From assembly GCA_046261635.1 (NCBI GenBank), contig JBHEOL010000116.1, positions 1 through 13,258 on the forward strand: 13,258 nucleotides of DNA. The letters run 5' to 3'. A program made the translations under genes and the position numbers. The notes under the pieces were generated by a model. That model was not told the origin of the DNA, made no database searches, and saw nothing but the letters and a program-made list of their open reading frames with translations. The stretch is from JBHEPS01 sp046261635. Its GTDB lineage: Bacteria; Acidobacteriota; Thermoanaerobaculia; Gp7-AA8. Positions 6,649 through 13,258 of this stretch are shown here, one piece after another (the stretch's first letter is position 1; every line of letters begins with the position of its first letter).

Positions 6649-7670
6649 GCGAACTGGCCGTCTCTCTGCTCGACAACATCCCGACCGCAATCTCGGTCGT
6701 CCGCGACGACGGAAGCATCGTCTACCGCAACAATGCCTTCCGGGAGTGTTTCGGCGAAGGCGCTGACGAGTGGATGACGCGAAACTCCAAGGCCGTGGCG
6801 GGAGAACGCGGCTGGCTCCAGACCTTTTTCGCCGAGAAGGATCATTCGATCGACCTCGACTACAACGGGCGCGTCTACCATCTGGAGAGAATTCCGAGCG
6901 TCGGCGGAGCGAGCCAGATCGCGCTCTCGTTCGAGGACGTCACGCGGCAGCGCGAGGCCGAGCAGGCGAAGTCCGACTTCACGTCCATGATCGTTCACGA
7001 TCTGCGCGGCCCTCTCTCGGGGATCCAGGGGACGCTCGAGTTCGTGCTCAGTCAGGAGACGGCCCGTCTCGATTCGCTCTACGAAGAGTTGCTGCGCGAG
7101 GCCTCCCGCGAGTCGGAACGGATGATGGGGCTGATCAACGAGCTGCTCGATTTCTCGAAAATTGAATCGGGCAACTTCGAGGTCGGAACCGATCCGATCC
7201 CCATCGCGGGCTTGTTGCGCCGTTCGGTCCACAGTCTCAACTCGATCGCCACGCGCGACACGATCCACCTCGTCTCCGCGCACGGAATCGACCTTCCGAT
7301 GCTCTCCGGAAGCGAGGAGAAACTGACGCAGGCGATCATCAACCTCATCTCGAACTCGCTGAAATTCACTCCCTCACGCGGCGTCATCTCCATCGGAGCG
7401 CAGGTCGTTCGCGAGGGAGGAGGAGCGAAGTCGATCGTCATCACCGTCACCGATTCCGGGATGGGAATCAAGGCAGACGACCTGCTGAACCTCTTCGAGA
7501 AGTACAAGCAGACCAAGAACAAGTCTCTGCGCGGTGGAGGGGGCACGGGGCTCGGCCTCTACATCGTCAAGCAGATCGTGGAGGCTCACGGCGGGAACAT
7601 CAACATCGCCAGCATCGAGGGGATCGGCACGAGCATGATCATCGATCTCCCCGTCCGCCACGTCGCCTAG
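6645..7670 (+). CDS. Soluble PAS-domain sensor histidine kinase
   Basis: The 341-residue protein has no membrane segment, so it is a cytoplasmic sensor. Order: PAS-like domain (about 5-100; SLLDNIPTAISVVRDDGSIV and YRNNAFRECFG, ending in the FEDVTRQREAE linker); HisKA dimerisation helices with phospho-acceptor H118 in MIVHDLRGPLSGIQGTLEF, closed by LLDFSKIESG; and a HATPase_c domain with N-box N237 (INLISNSLKFTPS), G1 box DSGMG (270-274), the F-box region LFEKYKQ and G2 GGGGTGLGL (297-305). All catalytic motifs are intact. The start ATG overlaps the stop of the preceding gene (ATGA at 6645-6648). There is no adjacent response regulator; the nearest receiver is at 3136-3519. The stop codon TAG is the first part of repeat copy 2. 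Confidence 0.94.
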   Translation: MSELAVSLLDNIPTAISVVRDDGSIVYRNNAFRECFGEGADEWMTRNSKAVAGERGWLQTFFAEKDHSIDLDYNGRVYHLERIPSVGGASQIALSFEDVTRQREAEQAKSDFTSMIVHDLRGPLSGIQGTLEFVLSQETARLDSLYEELLREASRESERMMGLINELLDFSKIESGNFEVGTDPIPIAGLLRRSVHSLNSIATRDTIHLVSAHGIDLPMLSGSEEKLTQAIINLISNSLKFTPSRGVISIGAQVVREGGGAKSIVITVTDSGMGIKADDLLNLFEKYKQTKNKSLRGGGGTGLGLYIVKQIVEAHGGNINIASIEGIGTSMIIDLPVRHVA

Positions 7671-7816
7671 TGGCGGAGGCTTCAGCCTCCGCCTCTGTGG
7701 CCTGGAAGAGGATCTCTTTCTCCTGCCGGGGTGGCGCGCACGCCGCGCACGCCCACCCACGGGGGCGGAGGATGAATCCTCCGCACTTTGCCGGAGGCTG
7801 AAGCCTCGGCCACTAG
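7667..7816. repeat. Palindromic repeat element, copy 2 (three hairpins, CTAG at both ends)
   Basis: A 150-bp element running from CTAGTGGC (7667) to GCCACTAG (7816). Palindromes: 7672-7693 (arms GGCGGAGGCT and AGCCTCCGCC), 7765-7784 (arms GCGGAGGAT and ATCCTCCGC), and an imperfect one at about 7790-7810 with a one-base bulge. It is essentially copy 1 inverted, with one extra hairpin added on the right. Bases 7669-7693 match 443-467 exactly in reverse complement. The interior (about 7694-7764) is GC-rich, shares a CCCACCCACG block with the interior of copy 1 and otherwise diverges. The left CTAG supplies the kinase stop codon and the right CTAG supplies the aroB stop codon. It contains no credible gene. 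Confidence 0.82.
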
Positions 7817-8874
7817 TTCAGTGCCGCTTCGATTCCGCGCCGCAGCTCGTCTTCGCCGATCCCGGCGACGATCTCGCACTTCCCCACCCGGGTCGCGAGC
7901 GCCATCACCCTTTGCCCGCGGGTGAACTTCTTGTCGCGCTCGAGAGCATCGAGCACGCGCGCCGGGTCGGCCCCCTCGGGGCGCCGGATTCCGCTCGCCC
8001 GGATCGCCTCGTCGATGCGGCTCCGTTCCTTATCGGGCAGAACTCCGCGCCGCCGGGCGATCTCGTTCGCACCGATCATTCCCCACCCGATCGCCTCGCC
8101 GTGCGTCAGCCCGCGATAGCCCAGCGCAGCCTCGATTCCGTGACCGATCGTGTGCCCGTAGTTGAGGAGCCTGCGCTGGTCTCCCTCGCGCTCGTCCGAG
8201 GAGACGATCGAGGCCTTCAGCGCAATGGCCCGCCGGATGGTGGTCTCGAGGCGGTGGGCGTCATCCCGGGCCTGCGGCCGCGCGAGCTCGAACAACTCGG
8301 GATCTCCGATGATCCCCCCCTTGAGCGCCTCCATCATCCCCGAGAGAAACTCACTCTCGGGGAGCGTGGCCAGGAAATCGAGATCGGCCAGGACCAGCCG
8401 CGGGGGCCAGATGCTTCCGATGAGGTTCTTCCCGAGAGAATGGTTGACGGCGACCTTTCCTCCGATGCTGCTGTCGACCTGCGCGAGAAGCGTCGTCGGA
8501 ACGTGGACGAGGTCCACGCCTCGAAAGAGCACCGAGGCGGCGAACCCGGCGGTGTCGCCGACCATCCCGCCCCCGATCGCGACCACCACCGAGTCACGCC
8601 GCGCGCCGCGCCGGATCAGCTCTGCGAGAATCATCTCCACGGAGGCGAGTGTCTTCTGCTCCTCGCCGTCCTCGAGGGGGACGAGCTCGAAACCTTCCAG
8701 TGCGGCCGACAGCGCCTCCCGGTGCAGTTCCAGCACCCGCCGGCTCACAACCGCGAACCGGTCGCCCCTGGCAGCCAGACGCTCGACGCCCGACGCCAGT
8801 TCCTTGAGGATGCCGCGCCCCACCGACACCGGGTAGGGTCCGCGCTCGGACGGGATCGTGAAATCGGAGGTCAT
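7813..8874 (-). CDS. aroB: 3-dehydroquinate synthase
   Basis: The 353-residue cytosolic enzyme turns DAHP into 3-dehydroquinate, step 2 of the shikimate pathway, using NAD+ and a divalent metal. Visible: the NAD-binding GGGMVGD (101-107), PTTLLAQVDSSIGGKVAVNH (126-145), the GKNLIGSI block, and metal ligands E182 (MEALKGGII), H241 (NYGHTIGHGIE) and H258 (LTHGEAIGWGM), whose spacing matches the E. coli enzyme. The catalytic DKK comes near the C-terminus (314-316). The length is normal. Its ATG overlaps the aspS stop (ATGA at 8874-8871), so it is the third gene of the minus-strand operon. It ends in LN followed by a TAG that belongs to the edge of repeat copy 2. Confidence 0.97.
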   Translation of the reverse strand: MTSDFTIPSERGPYPVSVGRGILKELASGVERLAARGDRFAVVSRRVLELHREALSAALEGFELVPLEDGEEQKTLASVEMILAELIRRGARRDSVVVAIGGGMVGDTAGFAASVLFRGVDLVHVPTTLLAQVDSSIGGKVAVNHSLGKNLIGSIWPPRLVLADLDFLATLPESEFLSGMMEALKGGIIGDPELFELARPQARDDAHRLETTIRRAIALKASIVSSDEREGDQRRLLNYGHTIGHGIEAALGYRGLTHGEAIGWGMIGANEIARRRGVLPDKERSRIDEAIRASGIRRPEGADPARVLDALERDKKFTRGQRVMALATRVGKCEIVAGIGEDELRRGIEAALN

Positions 8875-10670
8875 CGTTCGGCCGGCGGAGGTTTCGCGAG
8901 AGCGATCCCGAGATCCCGAAGCTGCGCCTCATCGACCCGGGACGGAGCGTCCGTCATCAGGTCCTGACCGCTCGCCGTCTTGGGGAATGCGATCACGTCC
9001 CGCAGCGATGCTGCCCGCGCCATCATCATGACCATCCGGTCGAGCCCGAGAGCGATTCCACCGTGAGGGGGAGCGCCAAATCGGAAGGCATCGAGGAGGA
9101 ATCCGAATCGCTCCTGGGCCTCCTCCGCTTGAATGCCCAGCGTACGGAACATGCGCGACTGCAGTTCCGGGGTATTGATTCGGATCGACCCCCCGCCGAG
9201 CTCGAGCCCGTTCAGGACCACGTCGTAGGCGCGCGCGAGGACGGATCCCGGATCCGACTCGAGGCGGTCGACATCCTCGGGCCTCGGGGAAGTGAACGGA
9301 TGATGGCGGGCAGCCCAACGGTTCGCTTCCTCGTCCCGCTCGAGCAGAGGAAAGTCGACCACCCAGAGAAAATCCCACCGGTTTGTGGGAATGAGGTCCT
9401 CCTCGCGGGCGATCCGAAGACGGAGATGGGCGAGGCTGTCCCACACGACGTTCTTCGTTCCGGCGACGATCAGCCCGAGATCACCCTCGGAGGCTCCGAG
9501 CGCGGCGCGGATCGAGGCGGCACCCTCGTCGGTCAGAAACTTCCGGATCGAAGACGACGTGGCGCCTTCCGCCTCGAACTTGATCCAGATGAGGCCCCCC
9601 GCCCCGAATTGTTTCGCCGTTTCCCCGAGCTCGTCGAGGCGCTTGCGCGAAAATCCTCCCCCACCTGCCACCCGGATTCCCTTCACCAGCCCATCCGATT
9701 GGAGCGCCTGGCGGAACGGCGCGAACTCGACCGCCGAGACCGCCTCCGCGAGATCCTTCAGTTCCATGTCGAAGCGCGTGTCCGGCCGGTCGATTCCGAA
9801 TCGGTCCATCGCCTCCTCCCAGGTCATCCTGGGAAACGGCGTGGTGACCGGGATCCCCGCGGCGGGAAAGACGCGGGCGAACATTCCTTCGATGAGCCCG
9901 AAGATGAACTCCTGGTCGATGAAGGAGGCCTCGATGTCGATCTGGGTGAACTCCGGCTGCCGGTCGGCGCGAAGATCCTCATCCCGAAAGCAGCGCGCGA
10001 TCTGGTAGTAACGCTCGAGGCCCGAGACCATCAGAAGCTGCTTGAAGAGCTGCGGCGATTGCGGAAGAGCGTAGAACTCCCCCTTGCTCACCCGGCTTGG
10101 GACCAGGTAGTCCCGCGCACCTTCTGGAGTCGACTTGGTCAGGATCGGGGTCTCGATCTCGAGAAAGCCGTTTTTGTGCAGGTAATCACGAATCCTGAAG
10201 CTGACTTCGCTGCGGAGCTCGAGATTCCGCGTCAGCGGAGGCCTCCGAAGGTCGAGGTAGCGGTATTTCAACCGCAGATCCTCGTTCGCCGTCACCTCCT
10301 CCTCGATGAGAAACGGGGGGGTGTCCGAGCGGTTGAGGAGCGTGAGGGACTCGGCCAGCACCTCGATCTCGCCCGTCGCCATTTTCGAGTTGCGCGCCTC
10401 CGGCGAGCGTTCGTGAACGGTGCCGGTGATCGAAACCACGAACTCGGAGCGGAGCTCCTTGGCGCTCGAAATCAGTTCCGGCGGCACGCCGCGTTCACGG
10501 TCGAACACGACCTGAGCGATTCCGCTCCGATCGCGGATGTCGACGAATACCAGCTCGCCGAAGTCGCGTTGCTTCTGGACCCACCCTTCCAGCCGCACAC
10601 GCTCACCGATAGCCTGCCTGGTGAGCGATCCCGCGCTACTGCGCGTTTGAGGAGATCCATGTTCCGTCAT
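8871..10670 (-). CDS. aspS: Aspartyl-tRNA synthetase (bacterial type)
   Basis: The 599-residue class IIb synthetase charges tRNA with aspartate. Order: N-terminal OB-fold anticodon-binding domain (about 18-112; RLEGWVQKQRDFGELVFVDI), a catalytic core beginning with motif 1 (about 169-191, FLEIETPILTKSTPEGARDY), the QSPQ loop (204-207), motif 2 (226-245, ARCFRDEDLRADRQPEFTQI), a bacterial GAD insertion (about 290-420) and motif 3 (537-551, GGIALGLDRMVMM). Size and insertion mark the bacterial form. The OB-fold residue that separates Asp-only from relaxed Asp/Asn enzymes (E. coli L30) is F37 here, which is neither the usual Leu nor the His of relaxed enzymes. The start overlaps the stop of the upstream gene by 4 nt (ATGA at 10670-10667), with GGTGAG about 8 nt upstream as a possible ribosome binding site. 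Confidence 0.97.
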   Translation of the reverse strand: MTEHGSPQTRSSAGSLTRQAIGERVRLEGWVQKQRDFGELVFVDIRDRSGIAQVVFDRERGVPPELISSAKELRSEFVVSITGTVHERSPEARNSKMATGEIEVLAESLTLLNRSDTPPFLIEEEVTANEDLRLKYRYLDLRRPPLTRNLELRSEVSFRIRDYLHKNGFLEIETPILTKSTPEGARDYLVPSRVSKGEFYALPQSPQLFKQLLMVSGLERYYQIARCFRDEDLRADRQPEFTQIDIEASFIDQEFIFGLIEGMFARVFPAAGIPVTTPFPRMTWEEAMDRFGIDRPDTRFDMELKDLAEAVSAVEFAPFRQALQSDGLVKGIRVAGGGGFSRKRLDELGETAKQFGAGGLIWIKFEAEGATSSSIRKFLTDEGAASIRAALGASEGDLGLIVAGTKNVVWDSLAHLRLRIAREEDLIPTNRWDFLWVVDFPLLERDEEANRWAARHHPFTSPRPEDVDRLESDPGSVLARAYDVVLNGLELGGGSIRINTPELQSRMFRTLGIQAEEAQERFGFLLDAFRFGAPPHGGIALGLDRMVMMMARAASLRDVIAFPKTASGQDLMTDAPSRVDEAQLRDLGIALAKPPPAER

Positions 10671-11200
10671 TGGCGATACTCACCCGGAGCCTCCGCGAGG
10701 TAGGTCTCCTTGTACTCGAGATAGTGGCGATGAAAACGACCGAGAAACTGCAGATCGTCCGGGGTCAACTGGCGCCGAACCTTTGCCGGTGATCCCATGA
10801 CGAGGGTTCGATCGGGGACCTGCATTCCCTCGGTGACCAGGGATCCGGCGGCGATGATGCACTCCTCGCCGATGACGGCCCCGTCCAGAATCCGGGAACC
10901 GATCCCGAGAAGCGATCCGCGGCCGACCGTGCAGCCGTGCGCGATGACCCCGTGTCCGAGCGTGACTTCCTCGCCGAAGATCACCGGCCAGGTGTTGCCG
11001 GTCACGTGGAGGGTGCAGTTGTCCTGGATGTTGGTGCGGGCGCCGATGCGGATCGTGTGAACGTCCCCCCGGATCACGGTGCCGTACCAGACCGAGCAAT
11101 CGTCTCCCAGCTCCACATCTCCAATGATTGCGGCGGTTTCGGCAACGAACACTCGCTCGCCGAGCCTTGGAAATGACCCCTTGTAACCTCGCAGCAGCAT
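10667..11200 (-). CDS. Gamma-carbonic anhydrase family protein (left-handed beta-helix)
   Basis: The 177-residue protein is built of hexapeptide repeats (IGDVELGDDCSVWYGTVIRG onward to about residue 138), which fold as a trimeric left-handed beta-helix. The three zinc ligands of the family are present: H65 (CTLHVT), H83 and H88 (LGHGVIAHGC). The companion residues R44, D46 and Q59 (RGDVH, NIQD) also fit. It is closest in style to YrdA/PaaY-type proteins. Members hydrate CO2, but many lack proven activity, so the substrate is open. The frame extends to a GTG at 11218; the ATG at 11200 (MLLRGYKGSFPRLGERVFV) matches the usual N-terminus better. Neither start has a clear ribosome binding site. 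It is first in an ATGA-chained operon with aspS and aroB and divergent from lysA. Confidence 0.9.
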   Translation of the reverse strand: MLLRGYKGSFPRLGERVFVAETAAIIGDVELGDDCSVWYGTVIRGDVHTIRIGARTNIQDNCTLHVTGNTWPVIFGEEVTLGHGVIAHGCTVGRGSLLGIGSRILDGAVIGEECIIAAGSLVTEGMQVPDRTLVMGSPAKVRRQLTPDDLQFLGRFHRHYLEYKETYLAEAPGEYRQ

Positions 11201-11358
11201 GGGGCGGGAGATTACCACGGAGGACGCGATTTCATCCCCCTCCGAGCGGCGGATCGGGACCGTCGGCTGGGTCCTTTCGGGGATCCTTCACCGGGTCGCG
11301 GATCGCGGCGTGGTCCGCTATGATGCCCGACCAACGATTCAACCCGGCGGAAATCTCC
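11201..11358. promoter_or_regulatory. Divergent intergenic region upstream of lysA and the gamma-CA-aspS-aroB operon
   Basis: This 158-bp gap must carry promoters for both directions. On the plus strand TATGAT (11319-11324) is a good -10 hexamer placed 35 bp before the lysA ATG, but I see no matching -35 at 16-18 bp. No good -10/-35 pair was found for the minus-strand operon. No lysine riboswitch-like length or structure fits in the space. Confidence 0.3.
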
Positions 11359-12648
11359 ATGAACTACGAAAGAGGCTCACTCCACATCGGGGGCGTTGCA
11401 GCCCAACGATTGATCGAACAGTTCGGCTCGCCGCTTTACGTCTATGACGCGGCGGTAATCCGGTGCCAGCTCGAGCAACTGCGGAACGCGTTCTCAGTGA
11501 TTCCGATGCAGCCGTTCTACGCGGCGAAGGCGAACTCGAACCTCGCGATCCTCCGACTGATCGCCGAGGCTGGGTTCGGCTGCGACGCCGTGTCGCCAGG
11601 GGAAGTCTGGCTGGCCCGCCATGCCGGGTTCGACTCGGCGCGGATCTGGTTCACGTGCTCGAACGTGTCGGACGACGATCTCACGGCGCTCCGCGACCCC
11701 GAGATCGTGATCAACGTGAACTCCATGTCGGAGATCGACCGGGTGATCGATGTCGGAATCCCCAATCCGGTGGCGATCCGCGTGAACCCCGAGGTGGGCG
11801 CGGGGCATCACAAGGATGTCGTCACCGGAGGCTTCGGCGTGAAGTTCGGCATCGACGTCGCCGAGCTGCAGGACGCGCGGATGATCCTGGAAGACTCGGG
11901 CCTGAAAGTGGTCGGGTTGCACGCCCACATTGGCTCAGGCGTCGCCGAGGTCGCTCCGCTGGCGCAGTCCGCGACGCGCCTGGTCGAGCTTTCGGCTGAA
12001 TTCGCCGATCTTCGCTGGCTGAACTTCGGAGGAGGGATCGGAGTCCCCTACCGGCCGGGCGACCTCGAATTCCCCATCGAAGACTATGGCGCTCAGATGG
12101 CGGCGATCGCCGGGCCGGTACTGAGGGAGCGGGGAATGACCGCAATCCTCGAGCCCGGGCGATACGTGATGGCCCCGGCCGGAGCGCTTCTCGCCACGGT
12201 GACCTCGCGGAAGATCAGCTCCGGAACGGTCTGGATCGGGTGCGATACGGGGTTCAACCATCTTGCCCGCCCATCGCGCTACGGCAGCTACCATCACATC
12301 CTCAACGCCAGCCGCGGTGACGACCGATGGCTTCGCGAACAGATGATGGCTCCTCCCTACGACGACGAGAACGGCGCCATCGTCGCCGGCAACATCTGCG
12401 AATCGGGCGACGTGTTCACGAAGGAAGAGGGGGAACTGCGGCCGCGGCGGCTGCCCGAGACCCGGGTCGGTGACCTTCTCGCATTCTGCGACGCCGGAGC
12501 GTACGGCTTCAGCATGGCCTCCCACTACAACACCCGAATGCTTCCGCCGGAGGTTCTCATCGAAGACGGGCAGGCGAGACTCATCCGCCGCAGACAGACG
12601 ATGACCGACCTTCTCCTGGGACAGGAAGACATGGTTTCCGCGCGATGA
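11359..12648 (+). CDS. lysA: Diaminopimelate decarboxylase
   Basis: The 429-residue PLP enzyme (fold type III, alanine racemase-like barrel) decarboxylates meso-DAP to L-lysine, the last step of lysine synthesis. Visible: PLP-lysine K57 in FYAAKANSN, HAHIGSG (188-194), the phosphate-binding glycine loop GGGIGVPY (224-231), EPGRY (265-269), CESGDVF (347-353) supplying the cross-subunit Cys/Glu, and DAGAYGFSMASHYN (378-391). The C-terminus QARLIRRRQT, followed by a leucine-rich helix, and the SRYGSYHHI block closely resemble E. coli LysA, so this is that subtype and not the shorter-tailed Gram-positive one. The frame is open upstream to 11128, but MNYERGSLHIGG is the normal start, preceded by GGCGGA as a weak ribosome binding site. 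A second in-frame ATG at 11320 would add 13 residues. It is followed 22 bp later by an amino acid permease gene. Confidence 0.96.
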   Translation: MNYERGSLHIGGVAAQRLIEQFGSPLYVYDAAVIRCQLEQLRNAFSVIPMQPFYAAKANSNLAILRLIAEAGFGCDAVSPGEVWLARHAGFDSARIWFTCSNVSDDDLTALRDPEIVINVNSMSEIDRVIDVGIPNPVAIRVNPEVGAGHHKDVVTGGFGVKFGIDVAELQDARMILEDSGLKVVGLHAHIGSGVAEVAPLAQSATRLVELSAEFADLRWLNFGGGIGVPYRPGDLEFPIEDYGAQMAAIAGPVLRERGMTAILEPGRYVMAPAGALLATVTSRKISSGTVWIGCDTGFNHLARPSRYGSYHHILNASRGDDRWLREQMMAPPYDDENGAIVAGNICESGDVFTKEEGELRPRRLPETRVGDLLAFCDAGAYGFSMASHYNTRMLPPEVLIEDGQARLIRRRQTMTDLLLGQEDMVSAR

Positions 12649-12660
12649 CTGGAACGACGA

Positions 12661-12666
12661 GAGGAG
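12661..12666 (+). promoter_or_regulatory. Ribosome binding site of the permease gene
   Basis: GAGGAG four bases before the ATG at 12671. It supports that start and a cotranscript with lysA. Confidence 0.6.
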
Positions 12667-12670
12667 ATTC

Positions 12671-13258
12671 ATGAAACAGGAATCGGGTGCGAAGCTGATC
12701 CGGGTGGTCGGGATGTGGGGGCTGGTGGCGATGTGCATCAACGCCGTGGTCGGAAGCGGCGTCTACCTCCTCCCGAGCGAGACCTTCCAGCTCCTCGGCC
12801 CTTTTTCGCTGTGGGCCCCTCTTCTCTTCGCGATTCCTGTCTTCATCCTCGCTCTCTGTTTCGCGGAGGCGGCCAGCCACTTCAGCGAGCCGGGAGGGGC
12901 GTACCTCTACACGCGGGAAGCCTTCGGTGATTTCATCGGATTCGAGACCGGATGGATGAACACCATCGCGCGGGTCACCTCCCTCGCTGCGCTGGCGAAC
13001 GGGTTCGTCCTTTCACTCGCACGATTGTGGGAGCCGGCGGGGACGGGAACGACGCGCGCGCTCCTGATCACCGCCTCGCTCCTCGTCTTCGGCGTCATTC
13101 ACGCTCTCGGCATCCGCTATGGCGCGGGAACGATCTACTTCTTCACCTGGGGAAAGATGATTCCCCTGATCGTTTTCATCGTCGTCGCGATCCTCGTATT
13201 TCGAACGAATCCCCTCCCGCAGTCGTTCGCGCTCCCGGCCGGTGAGATCCACTGGAGC
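12671..13258 (+). CDS. APC-family amino acid permease, 5' part (cut by window end)
   Basis: Only the first 196 residues are present; the frame is open to the last base. The start follows a GAGGAG site. TM1 (about 13-36) contains NAVVGSGVYLLPSE, the broken-helix substrate-binding motif of the APC superfamily (G-x-G-x-x-x-x-P). TM2 (about 47-70) leads into FAEAASHFSEPGGAYLYTRE and then AFGDFIGFETGW, the conserved intracellular loop and start of TM3. Further hydrophobic segments lie at about 93-116, 129-147 and 157-178. Full-length members have 12 or so helices, so more than half is missing. Placement 22 bp after lysA suggests cotranscription and an amino acid substrate such as lysine or another product of that branch (inference; family sequence alone does not give the substrate). 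Confidence 0.88.
   Translation, partial: MKQESGAKLIRVVGMWGLVAMCINAVVGSGVYLLPSETFQLLGPFSLWAPLLFAIPVFILALCFAEAASHFSEPGGAYLYTREAFGDFIGFETGWMNTIARVTSLAALANGFVLSLARLWEPAGTGTTRALLITASLLVFGVIHALGIRYGAGTIYFFTWGKMIPLIVFIVVAILVFRTNPLPQSFALPAGEIHWS

Noticed and set aside
343..7816. CRISPR array
   Set aside because: Only two widely separated copies, self-palindromic units and no regular spacer series or cas genes.
9063..10703. 546-residue open frame opposite aspS
   Set aside because: A mirror frame of aspS with compositionally biased translation and no domain.

Overview
The window is 13.3 kb of compact, GC-rich bacterial chromosome made almost entirely of housekeeping genes. Gaps are short, and four gene junctions are 4-nt ATGA overlaps. 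High GC, the mix of core genes, the single-domain receiver protein and the GC-rich palindromic repeats suggest an Acidobacteriota-like or similar environmental Gram-negative bacterium. That is an impression; no gene here fixes the taxon.

Layout. (1) Bases 1-265, minus strand: the wreck of a class I SAM-dependent methyltransferase. An N-terminal piece is joined out of frame to the C-terminal tail, and the catalytic centre is missing. (2) Bases 343-468: copy 1 of a palindromic repeat element. (3) Bases 472-3041, minus: a small membrane protein gene translationally coupled to uvrB (nucleotide excision repair). (4) Bases 3136-3519, plus: a stand-alone CheY-like receiver. A strong bidirectional hairpin terminator separates it from (5) a class A penicillin-binding protein of the PBP1A type (3587-6220, minus). 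(6) Bases 6235-7670, plus: a two-gene signalling operon, a small protein with a DUF4388-tail-like segment followed by a soluble PAS/HisKA/HATPase histidine kinase. (7) Bases 7667-7816: copy 2 of the repeat element, lying exactly between the kinase and aroB so that its terminal CTAGs supply both stop codons. (8) Bases 7813-11200, minus: gamma-carbonic anhydrase family gene, aspS and aroB, chained by ATGA overlaps. (9) Bases 11359 to the window end, plus: lysA (diaminopimelate decarboxylase) and the start of an APC-family amino acid permease.

Functionally, PBP1A and lysA both serve peptidoglycan (DAP sits upstream in the same network), aroB starts the shikimate pathway, aspS serves translation and uvrB serves repair. 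The signalling genes (receiver, small protein, kinase) flank the PBP gene on both sides, but nothing in the sequence proves that they act together.

I found no clear new multi-gene system. The most unusual structure is the pair of palindromic elements, above all copy 2, whose removal would restore a perfect tail-to-tail CTAG overlap of two genes. The internally deleted methyltransferase next to copy 1 is the second point of interest.
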